Source of the DNA: Takifugu bimaculatus
Taxonomy: Eukaryota; Chordata; Actinopteri; Tetraodontiformes; Tetraodontidae
Direction: 5' to 3'
DNA length: 64,000 bases
NCBI GenBank assembly: GCA_004026145.2
Contig: CP034996.1
Span: 16,134,641 to 16,198,640, forward strand
The notes beneath the pieces are model-generated. The model had not been told where the DNA came from, ran no database searches, and saw only the letters and a program-made list of their open reading frames with translations. Of this stretch, positions 12,428 through 23,944 are shown piece by piece (position 1 is the stretch's first letter; each line of letters begins with the position of its first letter). The translations under genes and the position numbers were made by a program.

Positions 12428-14830
12428 GTTAGTGTGCGGTTTAACATTAGGCCTGTAAGCGTCGTCTCAGAGGTACACATTTACTCCACAACGGCTGCAC
12501 TCAGCACAGCAAATTTGTCTTGGTATGCAAAGGTGAGTTTGAGGGGGGGGGGAAGCATGACAAGTATAAATGGATCTGGATGGAGGAAGTAAAAGAAAAA
12601 TGAAGTGGAAAGGGGAACTTTCACTGAAAGTGGAAGGGGTGGCTCTCGTTTTTAGCAAATGTGAAGTGTTGGCTGAAATGAAAGGCTGAGATTGAACCTG
12701 TTTATAACTGGACACGTGCATGGACATGCACATTAGCGTCACTCAATCCTGCTTTGTCACACCGGTGTTCGAAATATTAAGAATTTTTACATTTGTATCC
12801 CTCAAACTCCCAAAATATGTCACAATTTCTGCATCAATCTTGAACAACTGCTGTGTGTGTTGAGTGTCTGGAATCTCACGTTTCTGATGCAGTCATTCAA
12901 TTTAAGATTTTTTTTTAATTTGAATGTTTTTAAAAATGAGAGCTTTAATGCATGTCTTGCTGTGTAAACAGCTGCTGGACCACCCAAGATCCAGAGGATG
13001 AGCTGGCTCACAATTGGTACTAAACTGTGAATGTCCAAGTAAATATTTGGTCCTCAGAAGCATCTGCTCCATTACATTGTGTCCTGATTCCAACTCCGTG
13101 GTGGAGGGCTTTTAATGTGTTATCCCGCCAAATCCGTATAAAATGTGCTATTGAGTTGTGTGAAGAGAACGGCAATTCCCCCCCAGGTGGAATCAGAAAA
13201 TTTGGCAAATCGAATCCGTCCTATTCCGCAGCATAGTGGAAAGTCTCCTCGGGGACTCGTCGTCTCAGTTTGAATATTCTGTGCACAAGAAACGGCGCCG
13301 TATTTCTTCCCATGCTGAGCCTCATAGTAACAGTATGAACGCATCAGAAATAAAGGCAGGGGCCAGCACTGATGAACCTGTGCCATGAAACACAGCAGAA
13401 CTTCCATGAATTGTGACTCAGGTGTTTTAACCTGCAGGAAGTGGCCACCTTTGGGCTCTGTAATCACAGATGCTGCAGATTACAAGGCGAGAGATTAAGT
13501 CCTCTCATTTGTAGTTCCACGGCTTTGGTTTTAGGAAGTGATCTTTAATAAACCGGGATTTGTTCTCGAGCTTTAGTCGTGTTGAAATAATGTGGTCTTA
13601 CAACCAGGGCATGAGCAAGTAGACAAAGTTCTCCAAATATACTGACATTAGATAAAATAGCAGAAAAATGTAAAACGCTGGGTTTTGCCGCGCAGCTGAA
13701 TCACCGTCGGCCACACTAATGTGTGCAGCCAAGGCAAATACCCCATTGATCATGCATGCATAACAAGTGTGTGTTTAGCCTTTATAATCATGTCACCGTT
13801 TGGAAAATTATTCAGTACTTGTTATATTTTCTCTGGTATTTGGCGATGTTTATAGTCCAATGTGAGGCGCTTTGTTGTGAAAAACCCAACTAATGTTCAT
13901 AGGACGCTTCATTGAGCCGGTTTTCCCAAACTGGTGCGTTGCTTTAGATGAAATATTCTGCATTTCTGTGTCCATGTGATTTGTAGGCATGTTTGGAAAC
14001 AAGTTTGAACAGCTCTGCAGCTCTCCTGCGTTGTAATAAGGTAGTTCTTAGCAGTTCTCTTCTGTCTCCGTCTGCAGCATAAAAGAGCTGCAGTTAGTTT
14101 AAACTACTAAAATTGGAATTTAGAAAACTGTCGACTCTCTCACAAAATCATAGGAACACAATTCTAATTCTCCTGACCTTTTTTACCGGCTCTTAGAGCT
14201 TTTAAATAATGACCCAGGCTTGTTTGTTTCTACCATATGGTGCCATCGTCTCCTGTTTGCCTCATTACAAGAGTCATTTGTCAGAAATGTGCCAGATTTC
14301 ACCCTAAATAGACAAGCTTGAGTTTTTAGCTTCTGCAGAAGCATTTGTGGTCTTCTAAATACGTCAGATTTTTACATGCAACAGACAAATCAGCTGCAGA
14401 GGAGTGATGTGTTAAAATGGAATTAGATGCTGCCCAGGAGGGGAAAAGTGTAATTTTTCACATAAGCAGAGCCAACAAAGCTGGTCTCCAGCACAGGACG
14501 CTGTGATTCTCTACATAACAGGTCCATTGTGTTGCTCTGTAACACAACACTGTTACACACACAGCTTGTGCTGCTTGGCTCTCAGTGATACTGCTTTTTA
14601 AAGAACAAAAGGTAAATGTGGTGGAAAGAAAGTAACATATGCCAAGGAAATAAGCTCGGGTGAAAGGGGGGGTGTTGCCTGTTTTAAATATATAGGATGT
14701 TATGTTTACTAAATTCTGGGGCTTTGAAATGTTCTGTTCAGACACTGGTGAGATTCAGCTTCTGTTAGCGTAAATCTCTTTCGACATGGTGAATTCCCTT
14801 TTAATCTTACAGGTTACTGAGAGTGACACA

Positions 14831-17800
14831 ATGAGGACTTTCCTGCCTTCCATCCTCTGGGTGCTGCTGCTGCACTGCTGCGGCCAGATGACACAGGCTG
14901 AGGTCTTCACTTCCATAAGTAGGTTCAAATGGAGGTTTAATCTAATCAAACACAAGAGCTTCTGGACCCAGACTTCAATTAGTGGGGGGAAAAGGCAATC
15001 AGGGTGGTAGTATGACTAGAATCATCCATCATTTGAATGTGCTGTTTCAGCAAATTCACTTTGTTTGATTCTACTATTGAAATTAATCAGATACATAAAA
15101 TAAGCATCAAATGTGCATCTTTTGAAACTCCCTGAATCAGTGTTTTCTGACATGTTATTTCATCTAATATCATAGAATACTTCCCCTGATAAATTGTCTG
15201 CATCATTTTAATCTGTGAGATACAATACATTCTCTTCATTTACTGCTTTTGGGAAGGTTTTATGAAAAAAAGACACATTCCTCCTAAACAAACTAGATGA
15301 ATCACCACTGGCCCTTTCTGTGGCTTTTTAATGATGCTTTTTTAGCCCAGCTTTCCCATCACAGCCTCCTGGATGAGCACCCCACTGTCATTTCAGCTGT
15401 TTTAGAGGTTTGAGTCCCGTATTTTGTGGCTGCGTAGTTATTCTTAGTCGTTATTTTGGGCTTGGTGTAGGTTTACAGTTAAAAGGTTACCAGTATTAAC
15501 CTTTACAAGGCTTGCTTTAATCCAGTTGCAATAAAGAGTAGAGATCATTTTCATCACCCATATTGAAATTTAGAATTGGGGAGAATGTAAGCTACACTAT
15601 TACAATAAATACAGAGGAATTTCAAATTCACCCTGTGCATTTTTATTTCTTTATTTCATTTTTTCTCCTATATTTATCTGCCTTCATCTGTGTCCGCAGG
15701 CCATCTGACGGATCTCATCTACACAGAAAAAGAGCTGGTCCAGTCTCTGAGAGAGTACATTAAAGCAGAGGAGTCAAAGCTTGCTGCTGTCAAGAGGTGC
15801 GTTCAGGGACACTAACTCAAGACTGTGCATTTCACCTTATAGGAGTGTTATTACTAAAGGGGTATGCATGGAAGCTGTAGTAGCCTCGTTTTTATCCCCA
15901 TCTTTCAGCTGGGCGAACAAACTCGATGCTCTAACCAGAGTGTCCACCTCTGACCCGGAAGGCTACTTGGGTCACCCAGTAAACGCCTACAAGCTGATGA
16001 AGAGGCTCAACACAGAGTGGACTGAACTGGAGAGCCTGGTGCTGCAGAATCCCTCTGATGGTAGGGAAGAGAAGGGGAATCAAGCAAAGACGGGATGAAT
16101 CAGAGGTCAAAAGGATATGTGTCATTCATCAGTTAGTCAGTGTAATCTATTTAAAAAGAGCTTTGCAGGTTGGCTGCCTCATCTGTATTACAGATATTCC
16201 TAACTGAATCTGTATTTATATACTGTAGGTCGGGAGCCAGGAAACCCACCCAAGTCCCCCTTTTTTCTTTATATCCTATTTAGATAACTGCATAAATGGC
16301 ATAGCAAAAATAGAATGACTAAAATTTGACTTTTTAATGTTCCTCATGTTGAAGCCGAGTGGAAATTTCTGCAGCTCTTCTCTGCTCAGAAGCTGTTGTT
16401 TCTTATCAGGCATCTTTAGGAAAGACTGTGCTTGGATCTGGTGTGTTGTGCAAACTGCTCATACCATAGGATCTTATCATAGTGTAAAATATGTAGTGGG
16501 AATGATTCAAGGCGCTCTGTATATGCAGCAGAAACTGGATGAAAGCTAAACATGGAAACACTAAATAAATAAAGCCTGACTTTTCCATTTTTTAGTATTG
16601 TCAGGCTTCCTGTATACGTGGCCTGATTTTTGATAAATGTTTTCCTGAAGGGTGATTGTTTATCTTCTGTAATCAAAGCAATTCTCTGGAAATTGTCAAG
16701 ACAAGGAAATAAAATGAAGCTAGTTTAGCTAACCACCTTGTGTTTTATTCGTGAATTGTTGAGGTCTTCATTGACTTCTGGGGTTATTTATTTCCTGCCT
16801 TTCTAGGGTTCATTTCCAATATATCCACACACCGACAGTACTTCCCAGATGAGGAAGATGCCACCGGTGCTGCAAAGGCGCTGATGCGTCTTCAGGACAC
16901 GTATCAACTGGATTCTGAGGCCTTTGCCAGAGGAAAGCTGCCAGGTAAAACCAAGAGCGTATTTATCATAAAATATCAACAACTGGCATGTCATCAAAAT
17001 AATACAAAACTAATAAAGACTAACTGTTCTTTTTGGTATTACTGGGCTTTATAGGGATGCACTCCAGCGCTCTTCTGACTGTGGACGACTGTTTCGACAT
17101 GGGAAAGACGGCATACAACGAAGCTGACTATTATCATGCCGTGCTGTGGATGCAGCAGGCCCTGAAGCAGCTGGACGCTGGGGAGGAAGCCGTAGTCTCC
17201 AAGGTGGATATTTTGGACTACCTCAGCTACTCCGTCTACCAGATGGGAGACCTCCCCCGAGCTGTCGAGCTCACACGCCGCCTGTTGGTTATTGGTAGGA
17301 AACAGCATGGACGTGCTATTGCATTCTCCTCCCTCACTTTGCTAACTGTATAATTGGGTTTACCAGAACTGCAGGGTGTAGCCTTCAAAGGTTATTATTA
17401 GGTTATTTGTGGTTTCTAACCCTAATTTTAGTTTCTGCATCAAGGACTCTGCTGGAAGCACCAAGCCACATCTTAAATCCTTGTTTCTCCTTCACGTGAA
17501 ATGAATGGGCCATATATGCTGAATGAAAATGGGGGGGAATAAATGAATTCTTACATGTTATCTGTTAAAAAAAGCGAACGAAAACCACTTTTTTAACATT
17601 GACACATTCGGTATGTTAACATCAGGCATCTGGCAGTCAGTCAGCTGAGTAATGCCACTAAAATAGAATCGTTCCCTGCACCAACAGACTCCAGCCACGA
17701 GAGGGCAGGAGGCAATCTCCGTTACTATGAGAACCTACTTCGCAAGCAGCTTAGTGAACTGAACCAAGACTATGAGCCTGCCTCTGAGGAACCCATCCAG

Positions 17801-20800
17801 CTCGGAACATACAGCCGACCTAAAGACCATTTACCCGAGAGGGAGGCTTATGAGGCCCTGTGCAGAGGAGAGGGGCTGCAGATGGTGAGGCACTTTCAGC
17901 TGTAATGAAAAGATTGTGCATTCAGTGGAACGTGTCTTATTTAAAAGTGCCGTTTGATTAAATGTGTCAGAACAAGGTTTTGCATCATTCTTCATTTTAG
18001 ATAAAGCATAATTGTGCTTATCATACACACTTTTTTATTTATTTATTTTTATTATTATTTTTGTTCCCAGAATGAAGCAAGGCGTAGCCGTCTCTTCTGC
18101 CGTTACCAGGATGGCAACAGGAACCCTCACCTGCTGCTGAAGCCCATTAAAGAGGAGGATGAATGGGACAGCCCGAACATTGTGCGCTACCTGGACTTCC
18201 TGTCCGATGAAGAGATTGAGAAAATCAAAGAGCTGGCTAAACCCAAGGTGAGACATTGCAAAAAAAAAAAAAATAATTGCTCTAATTCAGAGATTTACAG
18301 GCCCATGCTTTTGTTCTCGTAGCTCGCCAGAGCTACGGTCCGTGATCCTAAAAGTGGAGTCCTGACCACAGCCAGCTACAGAGTCTCAAAAAGGTAACAA
18401 AGGCAGATTTACAAATGGAACACAATCAGGAGGGTTTTCTTTGTCCTTACGTTGGTGAAATATTTCCATTTGCTGAGTGCTCATTCGTTTATGCTGGTGC
18501 ACGATGGTATTCCTCAGTGCATGGCTAGAAGGGGAGGAAGATCCCATCATTGCTCGAGTCAACCAGAGAATAGAAGATCTCACAGGCCTTACAGTAAAAA
18601 CTGCCGAGCTACTACAGGTAATTTTAAGAATAGGCACAAATTATATCAACCCTAGTGATGCATGCTGTATGTCTAAATAGCCTTTGCCTATATTTGATGC
18701 AGGTTGCTAACTATGGAGTGGGAGGACAGTATGAGCCACATTTTGACTTTTCAAGGGTGAGTTGTTTAGACTGCAGCGTATCTGCTTGATCTGAGGCTCG
18801 CAGCCGCATTGCTCAAGGTTTCCCATTTTATAACATTTTAGTGCAAACAGCCCTGCCACAGCTGTCCCCTTCAACAGTTCTCAATGGACTATCTATCGAC
18901 TGTTGGTCACTAGGATTGATCTGACTTTGTTTTAGAAAACGGCATATTTATCTGCCCTCTTCTGCGTCTGAAGACCATCTGTCAGATCTCATTTACACAG
19001 AAATAGAGCTTGATTCATAGAAAATGAATAGAACATCTAATATAAAAGAAACCTTATAAAAATGCAGGAATCTGGCTTTATTTGGCTGTTAGAGGCACTG
19101 CAAATTTCTCAATAATGGTCGTCTTTCACGTTACCCTTAATGATATTTGACAGCTTCGGCTGTGGGTAGAGATAAAATCAGAGAACAGCCGTAAAGCACT
19201 TCATAAAAAAGGAAGTGAGACAAATCAAAGTTAATGGGACATATTGTCTTGTTTTTCTCGCGTGACAAATTCAGTATTTGTTGCATTGTAAATGTCCTGG
19301 TCTTGAAATTACAAAAGAAATTAGGCCATTTTTGAAATAATCTGCTGTTAGATTTACCCAGCTTAGTCATCAAATCCCACAATATTAGAAAATGTTATTA
19401 CGGTCATGTTTTGCCAACATCTGCTTGTGGGATCTGTAGAGAAACATCCTGTCCTCCATCGAGCGTTAAATTTCCAGTTCCAGCTTGGATGGCTCGGTCC
19501 AACGGTTGCATTTTGGTAAATCTCATTCTCTGTACATGTTCCTTTGTTTTTCATGCATTCTAACCTAACAACCCTTTTTAAGAGGTATCCCTTTTAGAGG
19601 GTTGGAGTGTAAGTGCACTTTATGGCAGACTCCCGCATCTTTATGGAAATGGGTTGAATGTTTTGAACATCTGTTGCAGCGCCCTTTTGACAGCAACCTC
19701 AAGGTCGATGGAAATAGACTTGCTACATTCCTAAACTATGTAAGTACGGGCGAACGGACGAACAGGTTTTAATCATTTATTTTCACTTTTGGATTTTATC
19801 TTTATAGAAAGATGAACCTGATGCGTTCAAAAGGTTAGGCACTGGAAATCGCGTGGCAACCTTTTTGAACTACGTGAGTATGCGCATCCAGTTGCCGAGG
19901 AAGGCTGACACCCGTGCACCATCCTTCTTTGGTTGCAGCTTCATGGGATCATACATAAGCTCTGGTTCAATCTTGGACTTGGATTGATTGACTTGCAGAA
20001 GGCCATCTCTTGGCGAGTATGGTGCTAGATGTAGATATGACAAGATTTCTAAACTAATGACAGTTCAGTCACTTTATGACTAAACAAATAATGATCAGTA
20101 ACCTAAGAATTCTTTTTTTGGTTTGTCAATCAGTTCTAGTACATGTTGTGGAGAGTTGTGTTGACTGTCTCCCATTAACACGCTGATGTAAAAACAGGTC
20201 TTTAGAGAATCTTTGCTAACACTGGGACATTTATGAGAAAATGGAATAAAGAATTCGAGCCAAAACTCTTTTTAATTGATATATTGTTACATAAATGTAA
20301 GGATTTTTAAGATTAGATTCTGATCAACCTTTTTTATTGAGATGTATCGGAAGATGTAGAATTTAAATTTACAGCACACAGAAACTCAGTCCGACAACTT
20401 TTTAACTGAAATTCCCGTTTAAATTTTAAATCAGCAACAGCCCCAAAAATGACCTCTGCATTTAACGCATCATTTACACGGCTGTAGTCAACACAAGCCC
20501 GTGACCTGTCCCGGGATTTGTGTGATAAGCTTTATTGTGCTGTCCAGCTTTGACTGCTGGAGGCATGACCGGAGCCCAGAAGGTGTCCAGTCTGGAACCA
20601 GGAGTGTGTTAGCAGCACAGCTTTCCAGTCTTGGTTGTCCAAAACATCGCAGAGATACTTGAAAGGATGTAGGGAATTTGGAATCAGAGTCAGCACCTTA
20701 ACATCCTTTTCACTCTCCTCAAACCATCCCTGAACAGTTCCAACATGTGCCAGGGTTCATTATCCGGCTGAAAGAGGCCACAGGTGTCAGGACTTGTCGT

Positions 20801-22585
20801 GAATGGGAATTCATGTCAGGTCTGCAAAAATGATGAGGAACACCCCACAACAGCTGTGATTTTGGACCAGCTCACAACCACCACAATCATCAAAGTCCGG
20901 CCGTCGTAAAACATGAACAGATCCTTATGCTTGCCCTATTTCCTGTTTTTAACAAGTCAAATTTGAGAACAAAATTGCTCACATTTGTTGTCTTAAATAC
21001 CCCATTGAAGAGATAATCAGTCATGCCTACTGTGTTCAAAATAACTTGTTTTGCTGCTCAATTTGGTGCCTCTATGTATTGACCAGTTATACCAGTTCTA
21101 GAGGCTGGATAATTAAGCTCTCTACAGAATATAGTTGGTGGGATGTATGTGTTGATAAAAAGCTGGTGTTTTGAGAGATACTTCTCAATCTGTTCATGAA
21201 GGGCTAACCTGCTCAGATGTTGCTGTGGAGTGTTGTTTATGCATTTATTTAGCAGTTTGTTCAATATCTTGCAACATATGACACATTCAGAATCACGCTA
21301 CTCAGCTTTACAAAGCTGAATGGCCTGTAAGAAACGTGAGATTTAGATTTCAAGGCTGAAATTTAAAAGAGAAACATTCTTTTGTTCTATCTTCCATCTT
21401 TCTCGTATGAACACTGGGGATCTTCCTACTTTCAAGACTTCCCCAGAACCTTTTTTTTTTTTTTTTTTGAATGATATTATTTTATTCTTTAAACAGTAGT
21501 GAAGTAGAAAATATTTCCTTATTTTCTTTCATTTACTTTGCATCTGTCTGTATATATGCATGAACAATTACGAAGACAGGGTTCCCATATATATGGTACA
21601 TATAAGATTTTACCCTTCAATAATAATTTTAAGTGGGAAACAAATGCATATGTTGAAGCAGTTTATTTATTTTTTTATTTTCCTATTGAGGAAGTCTGAT
21701 TCCAGGCGGTCTTTTTGCAGATGAGTGACGTGGAAGCAGGAGGCGCTACGGTCTTCCCTGACTTTGGAGCAGCGATCTGGCCCAGAAAGGTGAACGAGGA
21801 CCCAACAATTGAAACCACATTATGTGAAGCATTTTCTGAATATGCCGCTAGGCGTCTTTTGAGGTTACAGGAAGGTGACGAGTGCATCCCTTCCCCTGTT
21901 AGGTTCAGGGCCTCGGCTCAATACTGAGCTATATTAAATATACAATCATGCAGGTTTTAGGTGCGTCTCAAAGGAACATCCACGTGAATAAGAGGAACCA
22001 AACATTCCCACCAAACTGTTGCATCACTTTGTCATCACTTTATAAGCTAAATTTATATCTTAATGTTGCATGTCTGCACATCAGCACCTAATTTATCCCT
22101 TTATAAGGCAAAATGGTAAATAGCCAACAATCTAATAAAGCTTAAACTCTGGTGGCGCTGCTCCTACAGGAGATGTTGGGATTCCATCTCTTCCATCATT
22201 TTTAATATGCATTGTCCTGAATGTAACAACTAAATGTTGTGTAATTACTTCATGAGAGATTAGCACATTAGTTTTATTGTGTTAGTCAGTTTTAATGTTC
22301 TTCTTTCACCAAAGGGGACAGCAGTGTTCTGGTACAATCTGTTCAAGAGTGGGGAGGGGGACTATAGGACCAGACATGCAGCCTGTCCTGTCCTAGTAGG
22401 AAATAAATGGGGTGAGTGAAGCATGTAACACATTTAATGTACAAATACCTGTTTAAAATAATCATTTAAATGTCATTTGTTTGGGTATAATGGACTTTTA
22501 TTCTGCCTTGTCAGTGTCGAACAAGTGGATTCATGAGCGAGGTCAAGAATTCAGGAGACCCTGCGGTTTGACAGAAGTGGATTGA
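14831..22585 (+). CDS. p4ha2: Prolyl 4-hydroxylase subunit alpha-2
   Basis: Catalytic alpha subunit of ER collagen prolyl 4-hydroxylase, which pairs with PDI and uses Fe(II), 2-oxoglutarate, O2 and ascorbate to hydroxylate X-Pro-Gly prolines. Coding exons: 14831-14918, 15700-15796, 15909-16060, 16807-16944, 17055-17294, 17688-17884, 18071-18247, 18323-18393, 18518-18617, 18703-18756, then 19680-19739 or 19808-19873, then 21721-21789, 22315-22411 and 22515-22585. All phases join, giving 538 residues (536 with the other exon); human P4HA2 is about 535. The first exon's leader starts at an acceptor (14,813). Residues 1-23 form a signal peptide, followed by the dimerisation domain with sequon N117-I-S, the substrate-binding domain (SVDDC-like motif near 167-171) and the 2OG-dioxygenase domain with ligands H433, D435 and H504 and K514 for 2-oxoglutarate. 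Motifs such as SWANKLDAL, MSDVEAGGATVFPD and the C-terminal TEVD fit P4HA2 rather than P4HA1. No break is seen. Confidence 0.96.
18944..19018 (+). pseudogene. Decayed duplicate of p4ha2 exon 2 with its acceptor
   Basis: Positions 18,944-19,010 match 15,670-15,736 at 57 of 67 bases, without gaps. The match spans the pyrimidine-rich 3' end of the intron before exon 2, the acceptor AG, and the codons for HLTDLIYTEKEL. The copy lies in the intron after the exon ending HFDFSR, in the same orientation. Its AG is retained (CTGAAG instead of CCGCAG), but the frames have picked up stops and the similarity fades after about 19,018. It is best read as a small segmental duplication that has decayed into a pseudo-exon. 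Confidence 0.8.
19680..19739 (+). other. p4ha2: Mutually exclusive p4ha2 exon, variant 1 (20 codons)
   Basis: A 60-bp phase-0 exon encodes RPFDSN...NRLATFLNY, between acceptor TGTTGCAG and donor GTAAGT. It corresponds to one member of the mutually exclusive exon pair known from human P4HA2. Both variants end in ATFLNY and would join the same flanking exons (ending HFDFSR and beginning MSDVEAGG), so only one can be used per transcript without duplicating this segment. Confidence 0.9.
19808..19873 (+). other. p4ha2: Mutually exclusive p4ha2 exon, variant 2 (22 codons)
   Basis: A 66-bp phase-0 exon encodes KDEPDAFKRLGTGNRVATFLNY-type sequence, with acceptor CTTTATAG and donor GTGAGT. It is closer to the P4HA1-like variant (DEPDAFK, LGTGNR). 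It lies 68 bp after variant 1, the whole length of the intervening sequence. Confidence 0.9.
20680..21060 (-). mobile_element. Decayed Tc1-like DNA transposon relic
   Basis: On the minus strand the region follows the 5' half of a fish Tc1-like transposase gene. The stretch near 20,925-20,937 corresponds to the transposase start (an MGK-R-KD-like N terminus), with the start codon mutated and stops in frame. The segments around 20,835-20,865 and 20,760-20,790 match further inward parts of such elements. Large gaps and substitutions remove any coding ability. It lies in the long p4ha2 intron after the mutually exclusive exons. The match is from memory of the family, and the ends are approximate. 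Confidence 0.6.
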
Positions 22586-23175
22586 ATTACACAAAGACAT
22601 AAAAATTCTCACTACACACTAGACTACATCTTACTTTAACGTCACCCTCAGCAGTGCCTTCCCTCTGGGGGTGTTCCAACTCACACTCATTTAGAAACAC
22701 TCTTCCTGTCTCTACGTCTGACATGAAAACTGTGCAACAGCTCTGCACAGTCTGTTATCACCTGAAGACACGGAACAATGTGGACACTCCAACAAAAGGA
22801 ATTATTTAATGTGAAAATGCAACGTTTAGGTAGTTCTTAATATGTGTGCTCCCAATGTTGTGGAAGCCTGCTAATGTTAGCATCCCCTCTCATACAGGTT
22901 TCAAGCCCAGCTTATGTAATCAGTAAAAGCATCTTAAAACTTGCTTTGTAGCTCTAACATGTCTCCATTCCTCCTAGCTTTATCTGTATTTACATTTAAA
23001 GCCCTGCACTCCTTGTGTGGTCATAACGCAATTTTTTGCCCTTGCCAAGAAACACTTTTATGTCCACGATAGATTTTTTACGAATGTATTTATGTGGCAT
23101 TTAAATTATTGCGTGCTCTTCTTACATGATTGCTCATAAGCAAAGAGCAATAAACAGCTTCTTTTATGACCTGCA
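22586..23175 (+). other. p4ha2: p4ha2 3'UTR with poly(A) signal
   Basis: No open frame follows the TGA at 22,583-22,585. A canonical AATAAA at 23,149-23,154 is followed by a TGTTTCGTGTCTTG stretch that could act as the downstream GU-rich element. This places cleavage near 23,170 and gives a 3'UTR of about 590 bases. Confidence 0.7.
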
Positions 23176-23344
23176 ATGTTTCGTGTCTTGATTTACTACA
23201 AGTTGACTGTCTTGGTACAAGCTGAGAGGAAGGAAATGGGATTTAGAAAGTGATTCTTCTGTCTGTTGTGGGGAACTGTGGGTGTGATGAGCAGGTGTTC
23301 AACACTGGAGCTTCATTGAGAGATTTTCTGGAGCTGTCTGCAGC

Positions 23345-23944
23345 TTTATTTAAGTCCCAGAACATTTAGTTTTGTTCCTCGGTTATGAAACGGAGCAGTG
23401 AAGGAAATCGAGCAGTATGTAAACCAGCCTTCACAGTCAATAAAGTAAAAAATTTTTAAAAAAAAAACCAAAACCATAGTACATGTTAGTAAGCGATACA
23501 ACAATGGCACAAGTTCACAGAGTACATGAGGTACAAAATCAAAGTTCCAACAGGCACAAATAGGTATAAAAAAAATAATTTGGGCAGGAAACATTTGTGG
23601 ATGTAATTTACATTCTTGAATCAGGAATACTGTCCATCTGAGTATCATTATTCAACAATGAAAGCATCTAAGAAGATTATGGCACATTATTCTGTGCCTG
23701 GTAAAGGTGTACATAATTATTTCAATAGTGATCATTGTTACACATAAACATGATACAAAAAATGCTTTAATAAATGCTCTAAAATACAATATATAACTTT
23801 TATATCATATAAAATGTAAAACCTTGCTAATTTCACCCATTTAGTAGTTCAGAAATCATTAATCCCTGAAGAATATAACTACTGTCAATTATGCGCTGTA
23901 AAATACCAAAATGCCCCTCACAGGAACCACGTGTCCACACGTCT
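23345..23944 (-). other. 3'UTR of the SLC6 transporter with poly(A) signal
   Basis: Downstream of the minus-strand stop (23,945-23,947) the sequence is AT-rich and noncoding. The last clear AATAAA on the minus strand lies at 23,345-23,350, which would give a UTR of about 600 bases ending near 23,325. Earlier A-rich signals near 23,440 and 23,770 could give shorter forms. Confidence 0.5.

Noticed and set aside
21715..21927. Continuation of the p4ha2 MSDVEAGG exon past 21,789 as a 70-codon frame
   Set aside because: The GT donor at 21,790 and the following GGGTAVFWYN-type exon at 22,315 show that the extension is intronic read-through.
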